Shown piece by piece: positions 48,301 through 63,286 of a stretch of 64,000 bases of DNA. Each line of letters begins with the position of its first letter. The first letter of the stretch is position 1. The stretch is taken from NCBI GenBank assembly GCA_026413225.1, contig CM048555.1, positions 79,429,785 to 79,493,784 on the forward strand. The letters run 5' to 3'. Both the position numbers and the translations under genes were made by a program. Source of the DNA: Otis tarda. Taxonomy: Eukaryota; Chordata; Aves; Otidiformes; Otididae. The notes under the pieces are model-generated. The model had not been told where the DNA came from. It saw only the letters and a list, made by a program, of their open reading frames with translations, and did not search any database.

Positions 48301-51300
48301 CTCCCCAAAATCATCAAAAATGCGCTAACTGGGAAAAATCTCTGTGCTTTTTGAATGTTTAGAGGAGATTAAAACAAAACAAAACAAAATTGGGTCACTG
48401 GATGGTGCTTTTGATCAGCAAACCACTGCACATTTTTACCGCCGCGATCCAACTTGTTTTAATGCCTGCAAATATCCCCCGAGTCAAATGAACTTGTTCA
48501 AAGCTGATTCACACCAAGGCTACTTTTTAAACCGGGCAGTTGTTGACAAGTAGAATATATTTAACAAGCCCCAAGCATCTTGGCGTGCAGTAAAAAGACT
48601 TCCTATTATGAGCTGTTGGGTTTTTTTTTGGTTTTTGGTTTTTTTTTTAAAGCAGACATATGGGCAGAGCAGGTTGTCTGCCACAGGGCGCTTCCATGCA
48701 GCGCTTGGCGCTAACGGAACTGCAGGGATATCCAAAAAATAAACCCAAGCGCATCATGCCAAGAACGTAGAGGGTGAATCACACCGTTTAACGCTCACTG
48801 ATAAAATGCACTACGATGTGTTTTTCATACGAGGGAAAAGACAAGAAAATAAATCAAAATAATTGGCTGGCCCGTGGCTGGTTCTCAAGCGCGTTCCTTC
48901 GGCTGAAGGCCGCCGTGAGAACACAGCAGGCTCAGTCAGCTCCGAGACGTGGGAAGGGAGCAGGAGATCTTGAACCGCTCTTCAAAAGCCTCTCTGACAG
49001 CCTGCTAGAACGTACCTTGGCCAGCGGGTCAGCATTTTGATTTGCAGTATGTGGATAAAATTAAGGACTAGATGATTTCCTCCACCACAGGAAGCTCCCA
49101 TGGAAGTGCCAGGAGGCCGTCACCATCCCCAGGTGATTCCCAGAGAAATGGGCTGAGAACGAAGTCAAAGGAACGCACAGCAAGGGCACCCTGTGATGGT
49201 AAGATGGATCAGCCATGGCCGGATCGGCTGAGCTTTTGGGACAGCGTTAAGAGGCAGAAGTCTTCTCATTCCCTTTTTGATTGCAGCTTTTCTGGTCACA
49301 CAAAGCTGTTAGCTCGTCTGCAGCCGAGACAATGACTTCCCTGCGCCGTGCGGTCTGCGCTGTGGAGCTTCTCCTGCCTATGCAGCTAGTCAGATCAGAG
49401 CACCATAATGCTGCGGTTCGTCTGCCACAGGCGACGGTATTATACGGGACACAGTTCAAAGGAGTTCCACAGCAGCAATAAAAAGCACAGCTTGGGCATC
49501 TTCCTTGCACAACAGAGGAGCAAATCCAGTAAACCCTCCGCTCAACAAAACCCCGAAAGACAGAACAAGTATAGGCCGTAGCTGGCATATCAGCATCCCC
49601 TTTACTTTGGGAGGTTGCAGAGATATCTACAAGGGACCAACCTATCTAGAAGACATCCCACAACATCTACTCCGTCACCAGGGACGGCTTACACTGCTAC
49701 AAAACTCTTCTACTGCGTCAGGAGAAGTTGGGGAGAGTAGGGACACCAGAGTGGCATTCAGCCTGCTGCCGTGAATGGGACATTCCCATCTCAACCCCTG
49801 CAACGTAAATCACGATTTAGCCAAAAACTCTAACACCTTTGGCCATCAGGGACCTACCAAAACCATGAGCTGGCCAAAAACTAAACCAGTACAGCATGAT
49901 GCAGGTTGGCTGTGTTAGCCTCAGACAAGACAGAAGGTTAACAGCTCAGGAACAGAGCTGCTGAGCTAAGCAGGACAAACAAGAACCAGACCCAAACTGG
50001 CCTGCCTTTTCTGGTTGACCCCGCGGTGGGAATCTTCCTCCCAATACTGAATGTGATCGAGAAGCTGAAAATAAGGGGTATCTGCCACCGCTAAGCTTCT
50101 CATGAAAGCAAAGCTTGGTGTTTCAGGACTGTAAAAGGATGGAGAGACAGTAAACTACAGAAAAAAGAAAAAAAAAAGGGGGTTATAAACTAAAAACATT
50201 GGCATAATGGATCAGAACAATGCTGCAAACAAGTTCCCTGCAGAACTTGTCGTCCGACTGCCAAAAAGAGCTGTACTCTACCCCATCTGCATAACCGGGT
50301 GATCTTATCTTCCCTACCCGCCTTCTCTCTCCAATTGTTTGGGAAACTTAATTGATAAAACCAGCCTTAATTAAATAGGAACCATGCCCGTGTTTGCACA
50401 ACTCGGAACACAATGGGGTCTCAGTCAAATAAACACTGGTGTCTGCGTTACATCTGGGAATTCTCTGTGGTCTGGGGTTTTCAATTCATTGCAGCAAGCT
50501 CGGGAGCAAAGTTTCAACAGGAATCTTTCCTCCTCCCATTGTGTGTAACGGGAGGGTGAGACGGGGAACGAATCCGCACGCAGAGAGGCTCAGCGCTGGT
50601 TCCAACTCAATGTGTACATGAGGATCATTTCAGGACACGCCATATGAGACAGGCTAGCCCAAAAGCAATTATTTTTTTTCTCACCACTTCTCAGAACCCA
50701 GACTTAACAAACTGCCCTGAAATAGCAGCACAACTCTCTGAATAGCATCGTTTCTTCTCTATTGGAAAGCAACACCCACACCGAATCTTTGCTTTTGAGA
50801 CATCCCCGAGCAGCTACCACATCTTTACCATTCAAGCCACAGGGAAAACGATTAAATGCAGCAGAAACACTAGGGGATGAGAACCAAAATTAGAAAAGCC
50901 GAACACCGTGTGGATTTACACCCACGGTAACTGGATTGACTTCAGCCTGGAACAGACTAGACGTGACCAGAAAAGTATGTCTCTCCAGGTGGAGCTGTAC
51001 TGAGGGAACTTCTCCTGGGCTCGTGCTTTGCTGGAACGTTAAACGCAAACCACATGCTCCAGCTGTAAGACAACAGACACATAACCAGGGCTGGCTTTAG
51101 CACGCTGCGGTACACACAGCTTTTTCCATCCTGTTGGCTGCCCAAACACGCTCCCGTGTCAGACGGGAGCCAAAGGCAGGGGAATTCAGGTTGGGAAGCA
51201 TGCCCGTAGAGCTCAGTGAGCTCTGGGTCATGGCTAGCAGACCGGCTTTCCGAGATTTTCACCCCCTAGAAGCTTCCCTTGAAGAAAATAGGTGTTTTCC

Positions 51301-51437
51301 CCACACCGCTTGAGGTTTGGGGTTTTGCATATGACAGCAAGAAATGTTTCAGTACAAAAGCGCAGACCTTCTCCTAACCAAACACTGTCTGCATTCAGAT
51401 CATCTAGAGATATCCAGAGGAAATCAGTGACTGCTAG

Positions 51438-51455
51438 AAAAAAAAAAAAAAAAAA
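51438..51455. repeat. Poly(A) tract
   Basis: Eighteen consecutive A residues. Confidence 0.9.
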
Positions 51456-52294
51456 CCCACATGTTATACAGGAACGTATCCCTGCTGTAAAGCAACAGAA
51501 GCAATTCACCCAGCTGAGTGGTGTTCCTCCTGAGCGCCAGGCACACTGAAACAGAGCAGAAACAGGAGATGAAAGACAAGAAGAAGGGTGGGAGAAAAAA
51601 AGAGATGAAAACGCAGCAGTGACACCTTCGGCTTTGTTTCCACTTTGCTGCAAACTTCAAAACAAAGCCTGAGGATTAAATTTTGTCTGGAGATTCCAAC
51701 AGAAAACCTCCTCCAGTCGACTTCTTGTGCTCTGAGGTTGCTAAGTGCCCTGAAGGCAACTGCAGCCTGGAGTGCCATGGGATGCAGACAAACGATGGGT
51801 TATCACTTCTGCAAGGTGCCTTTCTTTCCTCCCGACACACCTGAACTGAAAAACGTTTCTTCTCAGTGACGATCAGGACATTCTACTGAAACACTGGGCA
51901 GCTTACTTTGCATTGCTCCTCTTCAGTAAACTGTGTCTCAAAGAGCTTCACAGAAATTAAGACAAAACATTGCTCAAAGAGAAAAATTAAATAGCACAGG
52001 CTGAGGAAAAAAAGAGAGAAATTTTAGATCTAAGAGATTTTTCACAGAGCAGGAAGACTTGTCATGTGGTAAACAGTAGAAACTGGGAACTGGGACACTT
52101 GCGATTTATCTGTTCTTCACGGTCTTCCCATGCGACTGGGGGGTAAAAAAAAAAAAATGACAACCCTATCCATTAGCTGCTAAAAATATAGCACAGTTTC
52201 CTTGGGTTTAGATGGGAGCTCATTTTCTTCAGCACACCGCGCTTTATTCTTTGGAGAATTCAGCTCCACCATATGTAAAACACCTAGCTGTGCC

Positions 52295-52330
52295 AAAAAA
52301 AAAAAAAAAAAAAAAGAAAAAAAAAGAAAG
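52295..52330. repeat. Poly(A)/(AAAAG) tract
   Basis: A21 followed by GAAAA-type units. No retrocopy sequence precedes it on the plus strand. Confidence 0.9.
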
Positions 52331-55300
52331 GTATTTTGATCAACACCTGAAATGAAAAAGAATCAGTGTCAAGTATTAGATACCCACCAGGACCAAGCTG
52401 TGTGGAAGCCAAAAGAGATAACAAGCCAGTAAATCTCAAATCACTGTTTGCATCCATCCCATAACTACATGCTGAAATCCATACAGCCTACAGATAGACT
52501 GGCACGTTGGCAAGAAAAATTTGTCATTTCTAACTTTAGCAGATACTTCAGTTATTGTGCGATGCTTGAGAAGCAACGGAGATATAAAGCGGAGTTTGTA
52601 GGACGATCATTTAAACTGAAATGAGAGCTCCGCTCACTGAGCAAAGTCTTTTCTTAATTCCTTTCCTGTTTGCACAATTTGATCCACTTCTTTTTTTTCC
52701 ACTGCAACCGCAAGGCTCTGTCCTGCAGTGAATGGATGGGCTTTTTTCTGGGATAACTTCCAGGTTAAAGAGAAAGGATTTACACTTGAATGAAACATAG
52801 GCTCTGTATTTGGAAAATTTGTTTTGAAAACTTGGGAAGGAAGCAAAGCCTCCTTCATTTAAAAAGGGACTCAATTAACATTCTCCAACAAGTCTTCCTA
52901 TCGAAAGGACAGTGCTTGCCGGGGGACATGTGATTTGAAACTTGTTCTCCTCGCTCACAATGTCCCTTTCTGAAACACAGGCCACTGTTTTTGAGAGACA
53001 CGAGGATCTTTGCACAGCTTTCCAAAGGACTGCCCGTCACGGTCGAGGCCTTGACTCCGGGCACAAGATCTTCTATGGCTTAAGCTCAGGAAGCTTAAAG
53101 ACCCTAACGAAGACCTAGAACGACACGTTCACTCTGTGAGCGCTCCGGATCCCTCTACAAGGGCAGCTCATCCATGCTCGGCTACAACTGCAAGATTAAT
53201 TCTCCCCAAGAACTAAAAGCATCACAAATCTCACCGCCTTGTCTTCTTGAAAACATACAGCATTGCGTATCTGCTTTTGGTTTTAAAACGTTCTGTAAAG
53301 AAGACGCTAATGACCAACCAAGCAGGTGCTCTGCTTTTGATTCACAAGTTACTGGGCGTGGGTTTGATCTGCAGCAGGCAGCAGCAGACAGGACCACCGT
53401 AACGGTTATCTTGGTTTTGAAAAACAATCCTGAAAGTGCTGAGCACGTCTAGGTCTTGCCCACGCGGGAGGAGGAAAACAACTTATGTCATTATCTTCAT
53501 CCAGCTGAAGCTAAAGGGAAAAAAAAGGCCACTGACAATTTAATATCCACTTTTGTTTCTGAATTCCCTTATCAACTGCGTACGACAGAGTATTCTTCAC
53601 CCTTTAATAAGTATAGGTGGGAGTCTGGCCCAACTCAAAGCTGATGATGGATTAAGTATGGGAGTTTACCTCAATACAGAGTAAACTGGGATGGGAGATA
53701 AAGGTCTTATCAGTGTACACGGCTACAGAAAGCACGCAACCTTCACCTCATTTAACGCTTTGAGGAGACCATCTGTAACAGACCACTCCGATTCACTTCC
53801 TCTGGATGCCTCCGATCGAAACCCGACCCAGGCACCCAGAAACACCACAGCTACCCTCCGTCAGTGCCTCAGCTAGGAGGGCAGGCTTGCTACGCAGTGA
53901 AAACAAGGGCACAGACTCTCTCCAGAGCCTGTCCCAGTAATTTAGACGCTGAGATGTGGACTCTCCTTTGGAAAAAATACGATTTTCCCTGCTGACTGTG
54001 CTTTTAGTCCAGGCGCTAACTCAGGTGTGGGTAACTATAAAAACTCTTCCACATTCAACAGCTATTCTCTAGTTCACCCAAAATAAATTGGTGCTTTGGG
54101 AGTTTGTCTACACTGAAATGGACCAAAACAGTTACTCTACAATCTTTTCCCTTCATCCAAAATAGAATTGATTTAGGAGTTTTGGTTTTTAATAAGATTT
54201 TCCATGGGAAAGTCAGCATGCTTTAAATTCACAGCCCACTTTACAGCGAGATAGTTTCCTCACATGGACAAGTGCCTAACTCTTAACGCTTGCTGGCCAC
54301 AAACACACAGATATCCAAATAGAAAGCATCCGAGAATCCTCCAGATTTCCCATATAAATTAGCCACGAGGTACTTTGCACAGCTAGTAAATGAGCTGCTC
54401 AGTGACAAACACACTTAACAGAGTTTACATTTGCTTAAGGCGCTTAAAGATTAAGAGGTCTACTACTGTCTTTTCTGCCTGCTGCAGACAGATGTTGGAC
54501 AGCACGACAAGCTGAAGATACTTCTTAGATGAGGTAAGGAGGCTATAAATGAAAAACCCTAGGCACCTAGGTCAGAAGTTGGGCTAAACTTGAGCTGTTT
54601 GTCAAAACCCTCCAAGGATCCCAAGGGAATCCACAAAACATTTGGACAGGGCATGTTTCACGTAATCACTCTCCCATTACCTTGAGCTAAAGATCCCCTT
54701 GGTAGATGCAGGAACCTTCTGCAAAATCCAGGTGTCACACACACATAAGATGCATATCTCTCTGTCGTACCACGTTGGATTTAAAACCAGGGATGACGTT
54801 ATCCTCTAATGTTTTATTAAAAGACACCTCCGAAAGGGATTGAACCATTAGAAAAATTGTGCTTTTAAAAATGAAATTGCTTGGTTAACACGGGCAAAGT
54901 CTGAAAGCGTTGCAACTCAAATATTAACGTGAATGCTGCAGACATACAGAGCCTCTGCCGCAGAAACTTCCTGGAAATGAAGCGATGGGGACACAGGACC
55001 CTACTTACACCGCTGCTCCACTCCACGGCGCAGCTTCTCGTGTCCATTTGTCACCAAGCGCATCTTCCCCTCCCTGCTCCAAAGCAGATTAAGCGTAATA
55101 TATTTATGTAGTTGTGAAGTGTACTGCCTATTATCCAATTAGACAGCTAACGAGATCTGAGTAACAGCACGTAGGCACAGATAACCGTTGGCTGGTATCT
55201 GGTACAGGCTAGACACGGTTTTATTTTTCAAGCCCTTGCAGAAAAAGGGTTGGGATTTGTTCAAAGGCGGCTCTGAAGACTGGATTCAGGTAATTAATTA

Positions 55301-56339
55301 ATTTTGTTTGGGGCTCATAAACACATCACGTTTGTTTCCTCTTGATCTCCTCGAGCTGTCATATGACAACTGTCCCGTTACGAAAGTCCTGATAAATCTG
55401 GCGTGGCTTGCACATTTAAACTTTCATTATGGACAAGGGCAGATCTCAACACCTTTAAGGTTCCTTCCAGCTTCAAAAATCTATGGAACAATCTATGCAT
55501 CAGTAGGAAAAAAATGTCTGTCTGTGCAAAAGTGATAAGGATATTCCGAAATGCAATCTTTATCAGCTCTGACGCTGTTCCACATGACATTCCCATAAGA
55601 TCCAGCTAAGAAAACATGAATTAGATGTAATCACCAGAAAATGGCTGCTTGACAACATAGTTCTCAAAACGTCATTATCAAGGGTTTGCTATCTAATCAG
55701 GAGGGCACTGGAAAGCGGGTCCAGCCAGGCATAAGAGCTGTGCAATATTTTCATTACCAGTTGGGATGATAGACTGGAATGTAGGGCCATAAACCCAGCA
55801 GATGATTCAGCCGGGAGGATTTGCAGGCACTATGGTGAACAGGTTTAGATTTCCAAATGATCTTGACGCACTGGTCCAACATCAACAAGAGGAAATAGTT
55901 AAGAAAGAGAGGTAATGGGTACCAATGCAAAAACAGGGAGCAAGACTCCAGAAAAAAGCTCTGGCCATCTACGTGGATGGAAAGAAGAGTAGTCCATGGG
56001 CTTATCAACATAGAAAAAGAGACTAGAAACTACTTTTGAGAATCCCATGTGCATTTACTTCACACCTCTCTTCTTCCAGCACAACATAGTTCAGTCTGAA
56101 CACAGCTTTTGCACTGTTTTAAAGCAGCTTCCCTCATTTGCATGTCTTGAAAAGAGTGACCGTCCTACAGACACTTAACCTGACGCTACAAGTGGGGAGA
56201 TACAGATTGGATGGGTGGAACATGTGGCGGTTAAAATCTGTTGGATCGTTGAGCTTAGAGTAGCAGCCAAGAGACTGAAGTCTTAACTGGCAGCCCTTTA
56301 TGAATAGTGCTCCTCAACAAACAGCCAGTACTGATGCTG

Positions 56340-57225
56340 ACGTGGTTCAACATCTTAATTACTGCCCTGCACGATGAGATGGAGAGCTCCCTCAGCAAGT
56401 TCAGAGACAACATCATACTGGGGTGAGTGGTTGATACACTGGAGGACAGGACTGCTTAGCAAGCTGGAAGAATGGGCTGAAGGAAGCCTCATGAAATTGA
56501 GAAATACAAATGAGTCTTGCACCCGAGAAAAAAAATACTCATTGTCAGCACAAACTGGGGACTGACTGGCTAGGGAGAAGCTCTTCAGAAAAGCATGTGG
56601 GGGTCCTGTGGGCAATGAGGTGAATAGGAATCAGTAGTGTGCCCCTGCAGTGACAAAAGCCAACCACTTACTGGGAAGGACAATAGCCAAGAGCTCAGGA
56701 AAATGGCTCTTCTCCTCTTGGCACCAAGGAGGCTGCGTCTGGAGCACTGTCTGGATTTAGCTGGACTCCCAAGAAAAGATACTGATAAACTCAGCTGAGT
56801 TCGGTGCAGCACCACCGAGGTTGTCTGGTCACTGGAATACATGATGTAGAAAAGAGAATGAAGGAACGAGGTTTGTTCAACTTGGAGACGAAATGGCTGT
56901 TAGCAAGGGATCTAATGTCTGTCTTCAACTACCTAACTGGGGGTTACAGGGAACAGGGAGTCAGACTCTTCTCAATGAGTGTGAACAAAAGGACACGAAA
57001 CAATGGGCATAACTTGCAGCAAGGAAAATATTCCTCACCATGAGAGCACTAAGCATGGCAACAACCTGCCACACCTGACTGGAAAAGGTCTGCAACTTTT
57101 ATGATAAAAGTTCACAGGAAATCTACCTTTGATTCTGGCCCTGCTTAGAGCAGGAGGTCAGACGAGAGAGCTCCAGATGTCCTGTGCAACCTAAATTACT
57201 CTTCAGTTCTAAGAAATCATTATGA
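56340..57225 (+). mobile_element. Ancient, degraded CR1 LINE RT region to 3' end
   Basis: Diverged blocks in CR1 order: GAGATGGAGAGCTCCCTCAG, CTCAGCAAGTTCAGAGACAA, GAGTGGTTGATACACTGGAG, AGAATGGGCTGAAGGAAGCC and CTCATGAAATTGAGAAATAC, then GAGGTTTGTTCAACTTGGAG and GGGAACAGGGAGTCAGACTC. Many stops and indels make it much older than the other copies. Confidence 0.75.
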
Positions 57226-58629
57226 AGAAACACTGAACAAGGGCTTTTGCCTAGTAGCGTACAGCACTCGACACTTGTTCAGTTATCACAAGTACTTTAG
57301 ACACAGAAGCTGTCAATAAAATACCTTCCACATGACTAAATATCCCTGTATCCATAATTAAGAGAGGAAAAAGAGTAAGAAAGAAAATGCTAGAGCTTTT
57401 ACTGTTATTTGAAACAGAACAAGAGAAACTGGAGACTCACATTATACAAGTTAGACAAAAGCTCTGCAAGAAAACTGTGAGGAAAGGAAAGAAGATACAT
57501 CCTGATAGTTCAAACAAACAACATCAAGGCTGCTCCTCCCTACCTGCTCTTCCCACTGCAATAAACATGAGCTGACGCCAAAAGGTGTTTCAGACCTGTC
57601 CAGACCAGCCTTCCTTTTGGTGTTAGCTTCTTCAATTGTCTGAGGACAAAGGCCCTCTGTATGCAGACATGCCTTTCATACATATTTGCCACTCTCTCCC
57701 ACTGAAAGGTGTAAGAGGTGTTGATAAACCTAGAGAAAAGCCTGCAACAATACACACAGACAAGTTTTTTCTTCTCCAAAAATAAAGCGAAGCACTTAGA
57801 TACAGTTAGAATGAAACTGTCACGTTCCTCCGAGCATCCTGTAAAGTAAACCCTCTAAAATCTGACTAAATAGATAAAACTGTGGTGTACAAGAAGGTCC
57901 ATGAATGCAAACTACAGCGTTTTGGGCAATGTAGACATTTCTCCGCCTGGAAGTAGCAAGACCCAAATCTCACTTCACCCAGATGAACAAGCAGCCCTCA
58001 GACACTTGCCTCTATCACACGACAGCCATTTGGAATAATTTTCCTAAAATTACAACTATCAAACAACAATTACATTCAGGCAAATGGCTAATTGTTCCTT
58101 TCATGCTGCCTGGCATGTTACTCAGTTTACCTTTGTAAGGAATGTTTCTAATGCTCACCCACTGCATTTTCTGTCACGCTTTATGTTTGAGTAATGCTCT
58201 CCTCTTAGAATAATCTTCACAGCAACGTTCTACCAGCTTTGGAAATGCACGAACAACTGTATCCTTCACAGAAACAAAGAGATAGTACGCACAAAATCAG
58301 ATGCACGGAGTGTAACCACTCCAGGTAGGTTACTTTCCCTGTGGAAAAGATGGCATTTGAGGCAGAAGAGCATTTTTGTAGCGGGTAAAGAGACAAAGCC
58401 GTAATGAAACCTTCCACGCAGGCAGCAGACGGAGCACCGCAAGCAAGTTTTGGGCCCTGCAGCTCAGGAAAGACATGGCCCAGACATTCCCAAAGTCTGC
58501 TGCAGAGGACTGAACAGCTCGCTCTGTGCGGTAACAAAAGGGCAAGAGTCAGCAATTTTCAACTGCAGCACAAGAAATCAAAATCAGAAACTAGGAAAAT
58601 CTTGGTAATGGCAATAACAACGAAAGACT

Positions 58630-58795
58630 TCAAAGAATCACCCAGGGAGGATGGGGAAAGTCCATCACTGGAGGCTTTTAACAACTGTGTTGGACAAACA
58701 TCTGCTGGGAAAGTTTAGATAGATCTGACCCAGTCTTGGGGCAGGAGGTCGGATCAGACAACTTATTAAGGTCCCTTCCGGCCCCGCTGTTCTTT
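58630..58795 (+). mobile_element. Old CR1 LINE 3' tail
   Basis: CATCACTGGAGGCTTTTAAC, GTTGGACAAACATCTGCTGG, GGTCGGATCAGACAACTTAT and AAGGTCCCTTCCGGCCCCGC match the tail layout of an older CR1 subfamily. The terminal ATTCTATG units are worn away. Confidence 0.75.
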
Positions 58796-61181
58796 GCTTG
58801 CGACAGAAACGTGACAACAGAACATAGCAGCAGCGGTCCCGCAGCACGCGAGCTTCCCGAACGTTTCCACAGTATGGCAGAGAAACACTGCGAGATCCCA
58901 CGTGCCGGAGTCGCCCATTCCCACATGGTAACTTCTCCCTCTGTGTCTGGAGGAGCAATACAAAGATAACACAAACCACTGGTATTACAGAACAGACATG
59001 CGAACGGGAGCTCCCCAGTGCAGCCTTCCCGATGCGACAGTCCCTCTCACATTCCACTGCACAGGGAGGGCTGTGAACAGGAGCCCCATCTGCACTTTTC
59101 CCTCCCATTTTGCCCCCGCCCCATCTCACCCTGCAGTCAGAAAAGCTCTGAAAAGCTCTTTTTTTCTTCTTTTCCCCTTAGGCCATTCTGTTCCTCCCTA
59201 GAATATTTTCATGCATAAGATCTTCAAGACTGGATCCCTTTCATGTTTTGGGGAAGCCCTGAGCAAAATGTCTGCCCTTCTAACAACAAAAAAAGCTTGC
59301 GGATCGTCTGCTTAGCATTACAGACTGTCATCTCCCCTCCAGCACTGCCTGTCCCCACCCTCAGCTGGGAGCCTGGGATGAGAAATCCCACCTGCATAAA
59401 CTCTTCCCGCAGAAACGCCTAGTTAGTGATGGCCTTTCAGTCATCCCCAAGATCTGCAGCCTTCAGCACTTCCTTCCAGCTTGCCCGTGGCAGCCCGCTG
59501 TTGAGAGCCAAGAGGATTTTACGGAGTGCTCTCACCAAAAACTTTGGATCGCCTCCTAACGCTCCCCGCGGACAGCCCACCACGCGGTCCTGGATCCCAC
59601 CCCAAGGGAACTGGGGGACAAAAAGGGTAATGACCCAGTGCTTAACTCTAAAGCCCGTTGTCACATTCAGCCCTCTGTCAAGTCCTCTTGAACGTCCAAA
59701 TAGAGACACTAGATGCTCTTGTATAACTGGAGCAATGGTGTGAGCTCCTCATGACTATAAAAGGGACATTTAATTTCGTCTACTACATTACTGGAAGCAC
59801 TGTGCTCCTGCAAGCAGTAATTAATGGCACAGAGTGTTCTGTGAGATCAGACCGTCCAAGCAGAAGAGTGTAAACTGCAAGCCCCAAAGCACTAACCTTT
59901 ATCTCAGGGTGAGAGCTTGAGCTATCAACTTCGGCAGCAAAGGGGGTTTTAGAGTTTCTGCTTCCTTGCGTTCCTCCCCACACAACTCCTCCTGGCTCAT
60001 TCTTGTAAATGCAAAGCCCATCTCCAAGCTCTCGGTCGTGTCTGCCCGTGGAAGCGTGCAATGAGCAAGAAGGCAGAAGAGGTCCGAGGCAGAAATACCC
60101 ATCACATGCGCGTGTTTGTGAGTACACCCCGGCACATCCGAGGGCACAGTTTTGCAATCCCGGGAAACTTAAGATCTAATTTTGCACTGTCCTTAAGAAG
60201 GACAGTCCCGACTGTGTAGTGCTGACGGCAGCAGTCACGGGAGGACGGGCCAGGGATTGGATCCAACTGAAAAATAACCCTATAAAAACAAGTGATAATC
60301 TGCTGCCAGGTGTGTGGGCTCCCTGATGAAGATCTCTCACCCGCAGTCACACCAGAACCATACCAACCCTTTCCCTAGAAGCAACACCTTCAATTTCTAT
60401 AAGCTACCTGTAAGACTGTGCCCGGATGGGGGCGGAGAACGGTTATGCAAGAGAGGAAACAAGCAGTTGGAGATAGGACAGCACAGCAAAAATACCTTAA
60501 TGCAGTTTCACCGCTGAAGCCAGTGTCTCGCAAAACGGCGCTCCTTCCAGCCACTCAGACTTTCCAAAAGGGTCTGTGATTTTTAGGAGTTCAGCTAAAG
60601 GATTACCAGACACGCTAATGATGCACGTCTTCCTGGCAGAGTCCTCTGGGACCACAACTGATTCCAAAAAAGAAAATCCGGTTAGAAAAAGATCGGAGAT
60701 CAAAGCAGGAGGTTACACCTACATCCTGGAACATGCGTGCCCGTGGGACAGAAGAACTTGAACTTCCATTTCAGACTGTGTCTGTCTGTCCCACAGAAAC
60801 ATTAGGTTAGCATGCTTGGATGTTACACCTGTACATTATCTTCGTGACAAAAACCTGCCCTGCAAAATGAATTAAACTGAACAAATCTCTTATAAAGGAA
60901 GAGAAACTGCTCCCTTCCTATGCAATTCCCAGCTTAGGAGTAGGCCAGGACTACCTGCTCAGCTTAGCAGAAGGTATTTTCTGGATACATGAGCGACAAG
61001 GTAGCTCGACTAGGTATTTCACAACAGAAATGATCCAAACCAAAGCCCATCATTTTTTTTTTTGTCTTCGCAAAGTCTGCAAACATCATCATATCCTGGC
61101 CAATATTTCAGTCATTCCACGCATGCCAGCAGCCTACGCCGTTAAATGCCACTCAGCTAAATCTAGAGAACACACTTAAGG

Positions 61182-61213
61182 AAAAAAAAAAAATAAAAAA
61201 AATTTAAAAAAAA
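61182..61213. repeat. A-rich low-complexity tract
   Basis: Runs of A interrupted by T or TTT. Confidence 0.85.
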
Positions 61214-61375
61214 TCGGGCATTATGCAGAATAAAGAATGATGAAGAAATAAATAAATAACTATCCATTCTTCAGAAATGATCTGCCTCTGTTTAGTTCTC
61301 TACTTGATCTGCCAGGAAAACAAATATTTTCTTATTTCTTAAAAGGTAGTTCCTGCCTTTGAACTCAGTAGGTAC

Positions 61376-61397
61376 AAAAAAAAAAAAAAAAAAAAAT
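61376..61397. repeat. Poly(A) tract
   Basis: Twenty-two consecutive A residues. Confidence 0.9.
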
Positions 61398-63286
61398 TAA
61401 TTTTTCAAGCCATTATAAAGATTCTGCAGTCCTTTAAAGACCTACTGGATAAAAGAAATGCAAGGGACCGAAACTAAAGATTCCCCACAAGCTGAAACCA
61501 TCTTTATTTACATCAGTTCAGCAGTCTAGCCTGCCCGTAGCTGAGAATCTGCCTCGCTGACTGGGACCTCCGTTCTGCGGCTGATCTGCTCCGCGGCCTC
61601 CAGCTTTCTCCCTCCACCCTCCTGTTCTCAGAAGCGAGACAAACGTGGTCTCAGCGGATGACGTGGAAAGCGGCTCCGAAGAAGGAACTCGCGACAACCA
61701 AAGCTCTGTGTAAGTCACTACTCCAGGGCTGCAAAATCTGCTTCCCTCAGACCCAGCAAGTTCCCAGCCGCCATCGTTTTGAGTTGTCTGAGAGCGCTAA
61801 CAATAGCCGGCTTGTTTTACCAAGGCTTGCAGAAAACCCTAAAGGATGGCTTGGTAGCAGAGAGCTACCCTGAAATAGCTCCGAGATCAAGCTCCAGTGT
61901 GAAGAGCCGGGAGGGGCTTTTTGACCCCTCTGGCATTACATCCCTGCTGATGAGCTTATCTCACTAAGTTCAGAGCAACCTTCCTCAGCGCCAAGACACT
62001 TCTCGCTGCATCCATCCTCACAACCTCACGTCCCTGGCCCCAGGATGTCACAGAACAAAAACTCCAGTGGCCACAAAAAAAAGAAAAACAAAAACCACCC
62101 TCAAAATTGCACTAAAAGCCATGAGCGTGATTAGAATTCACCAAAGCAACACCTCTTTTTAAAAATCTCCCGCAGTTAAAGATCTCTAGATGAAAAGGTC
62201 ATCGATGTACCTCGTGCATCTCCCAAAGCAAAGGTCTGTGTCACGCTGCTGTCAGGTTCAGCCTGCAAACAGGTTGTTACAAAAAACCCCGCGCACCGTG
62301 TTATCCACAGTGGGGACGAGTGTTGTAGGGCTGCCGGTCGATTCCCCACAAAACCTGCGCCCTTCCTCCAGCCTGCAGTTCAATCCCCGCCCCAGGGTCC
62401 CTCATGGGTGCTGGCTCAGGCACCCAAAGCCTTTTCTTCCCATATGAACGGTGGCACGGGTGCGTATTTTGGCGATGTCAGGTGAAGGTAAAGGACAGCG
62501 CCACCAGCTCCATAAAGAGCAGACGTCCTGCGCAGCCGAAGAGCAAGACCGCTGAAACCCCACCTGATGATATCCTGCTCAAGAAGAGACAGTTGGCTAT
62601 GTCAAGCTGAACCTCAAGAGGCTTTATTACAGGTTGCAGCGGACTCTCAGAAGGTACAGGGAGGGGCTGAACCCCACAAGCTGCCCAAAATACGTTCACG
62701 ACTGTAAACAGACACAAACGCAGGACCTGAAACTCAGGCTCTTACAAAGCCACTCTCCAGCGCAGAGCTGCGCATCACGCGAAACAGCTGCACCATATCA
62801 ACGTGTTCTTCAGGTGCCACAACGCACGTGGTGCTCACTGCAGTCACCAACATTTTTATTTTCTAAGCAGTTCATATTCCCACCCACAGCATCTCTGGAA
62901 TTTATCTTAAAATAAAAAGAAATCACAAAAACATTAGATTTAAAAAAAAAAAACCAACAAAGATCTGTAACCAATTTCCATGGTGACCACTATAAATTCA
63001 AGGGCTACTGCACACACCCATGGGCCCTCTACGCAGAGCACGGAGTTCCTGGACACATCAAAGCCACCACGTCAACAAGAGCCGATGAGAACAGGACACA
63101 CTGTGAAGGAGGCTGAAAATTTTCAGGTTCCCTCAACAGGAACACGACGAGGATGACGACACGTTCTGGAAACACCACAATGTTTAGTGATGCCGTTTAT
63201 TAACCTGTTCACTTAGGAGTCCGTAATACAAGGAATCGGTTGCGTTCGTTGCGTCATGGTTATGCTGGTGTCCCCTCATCGCAAGC

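Noticed and set aside
52295-52330. Poly(A) tract as the tail of a processed retrocopy
   Set aside because: No recognisable gene sequence precedes it on either strand.
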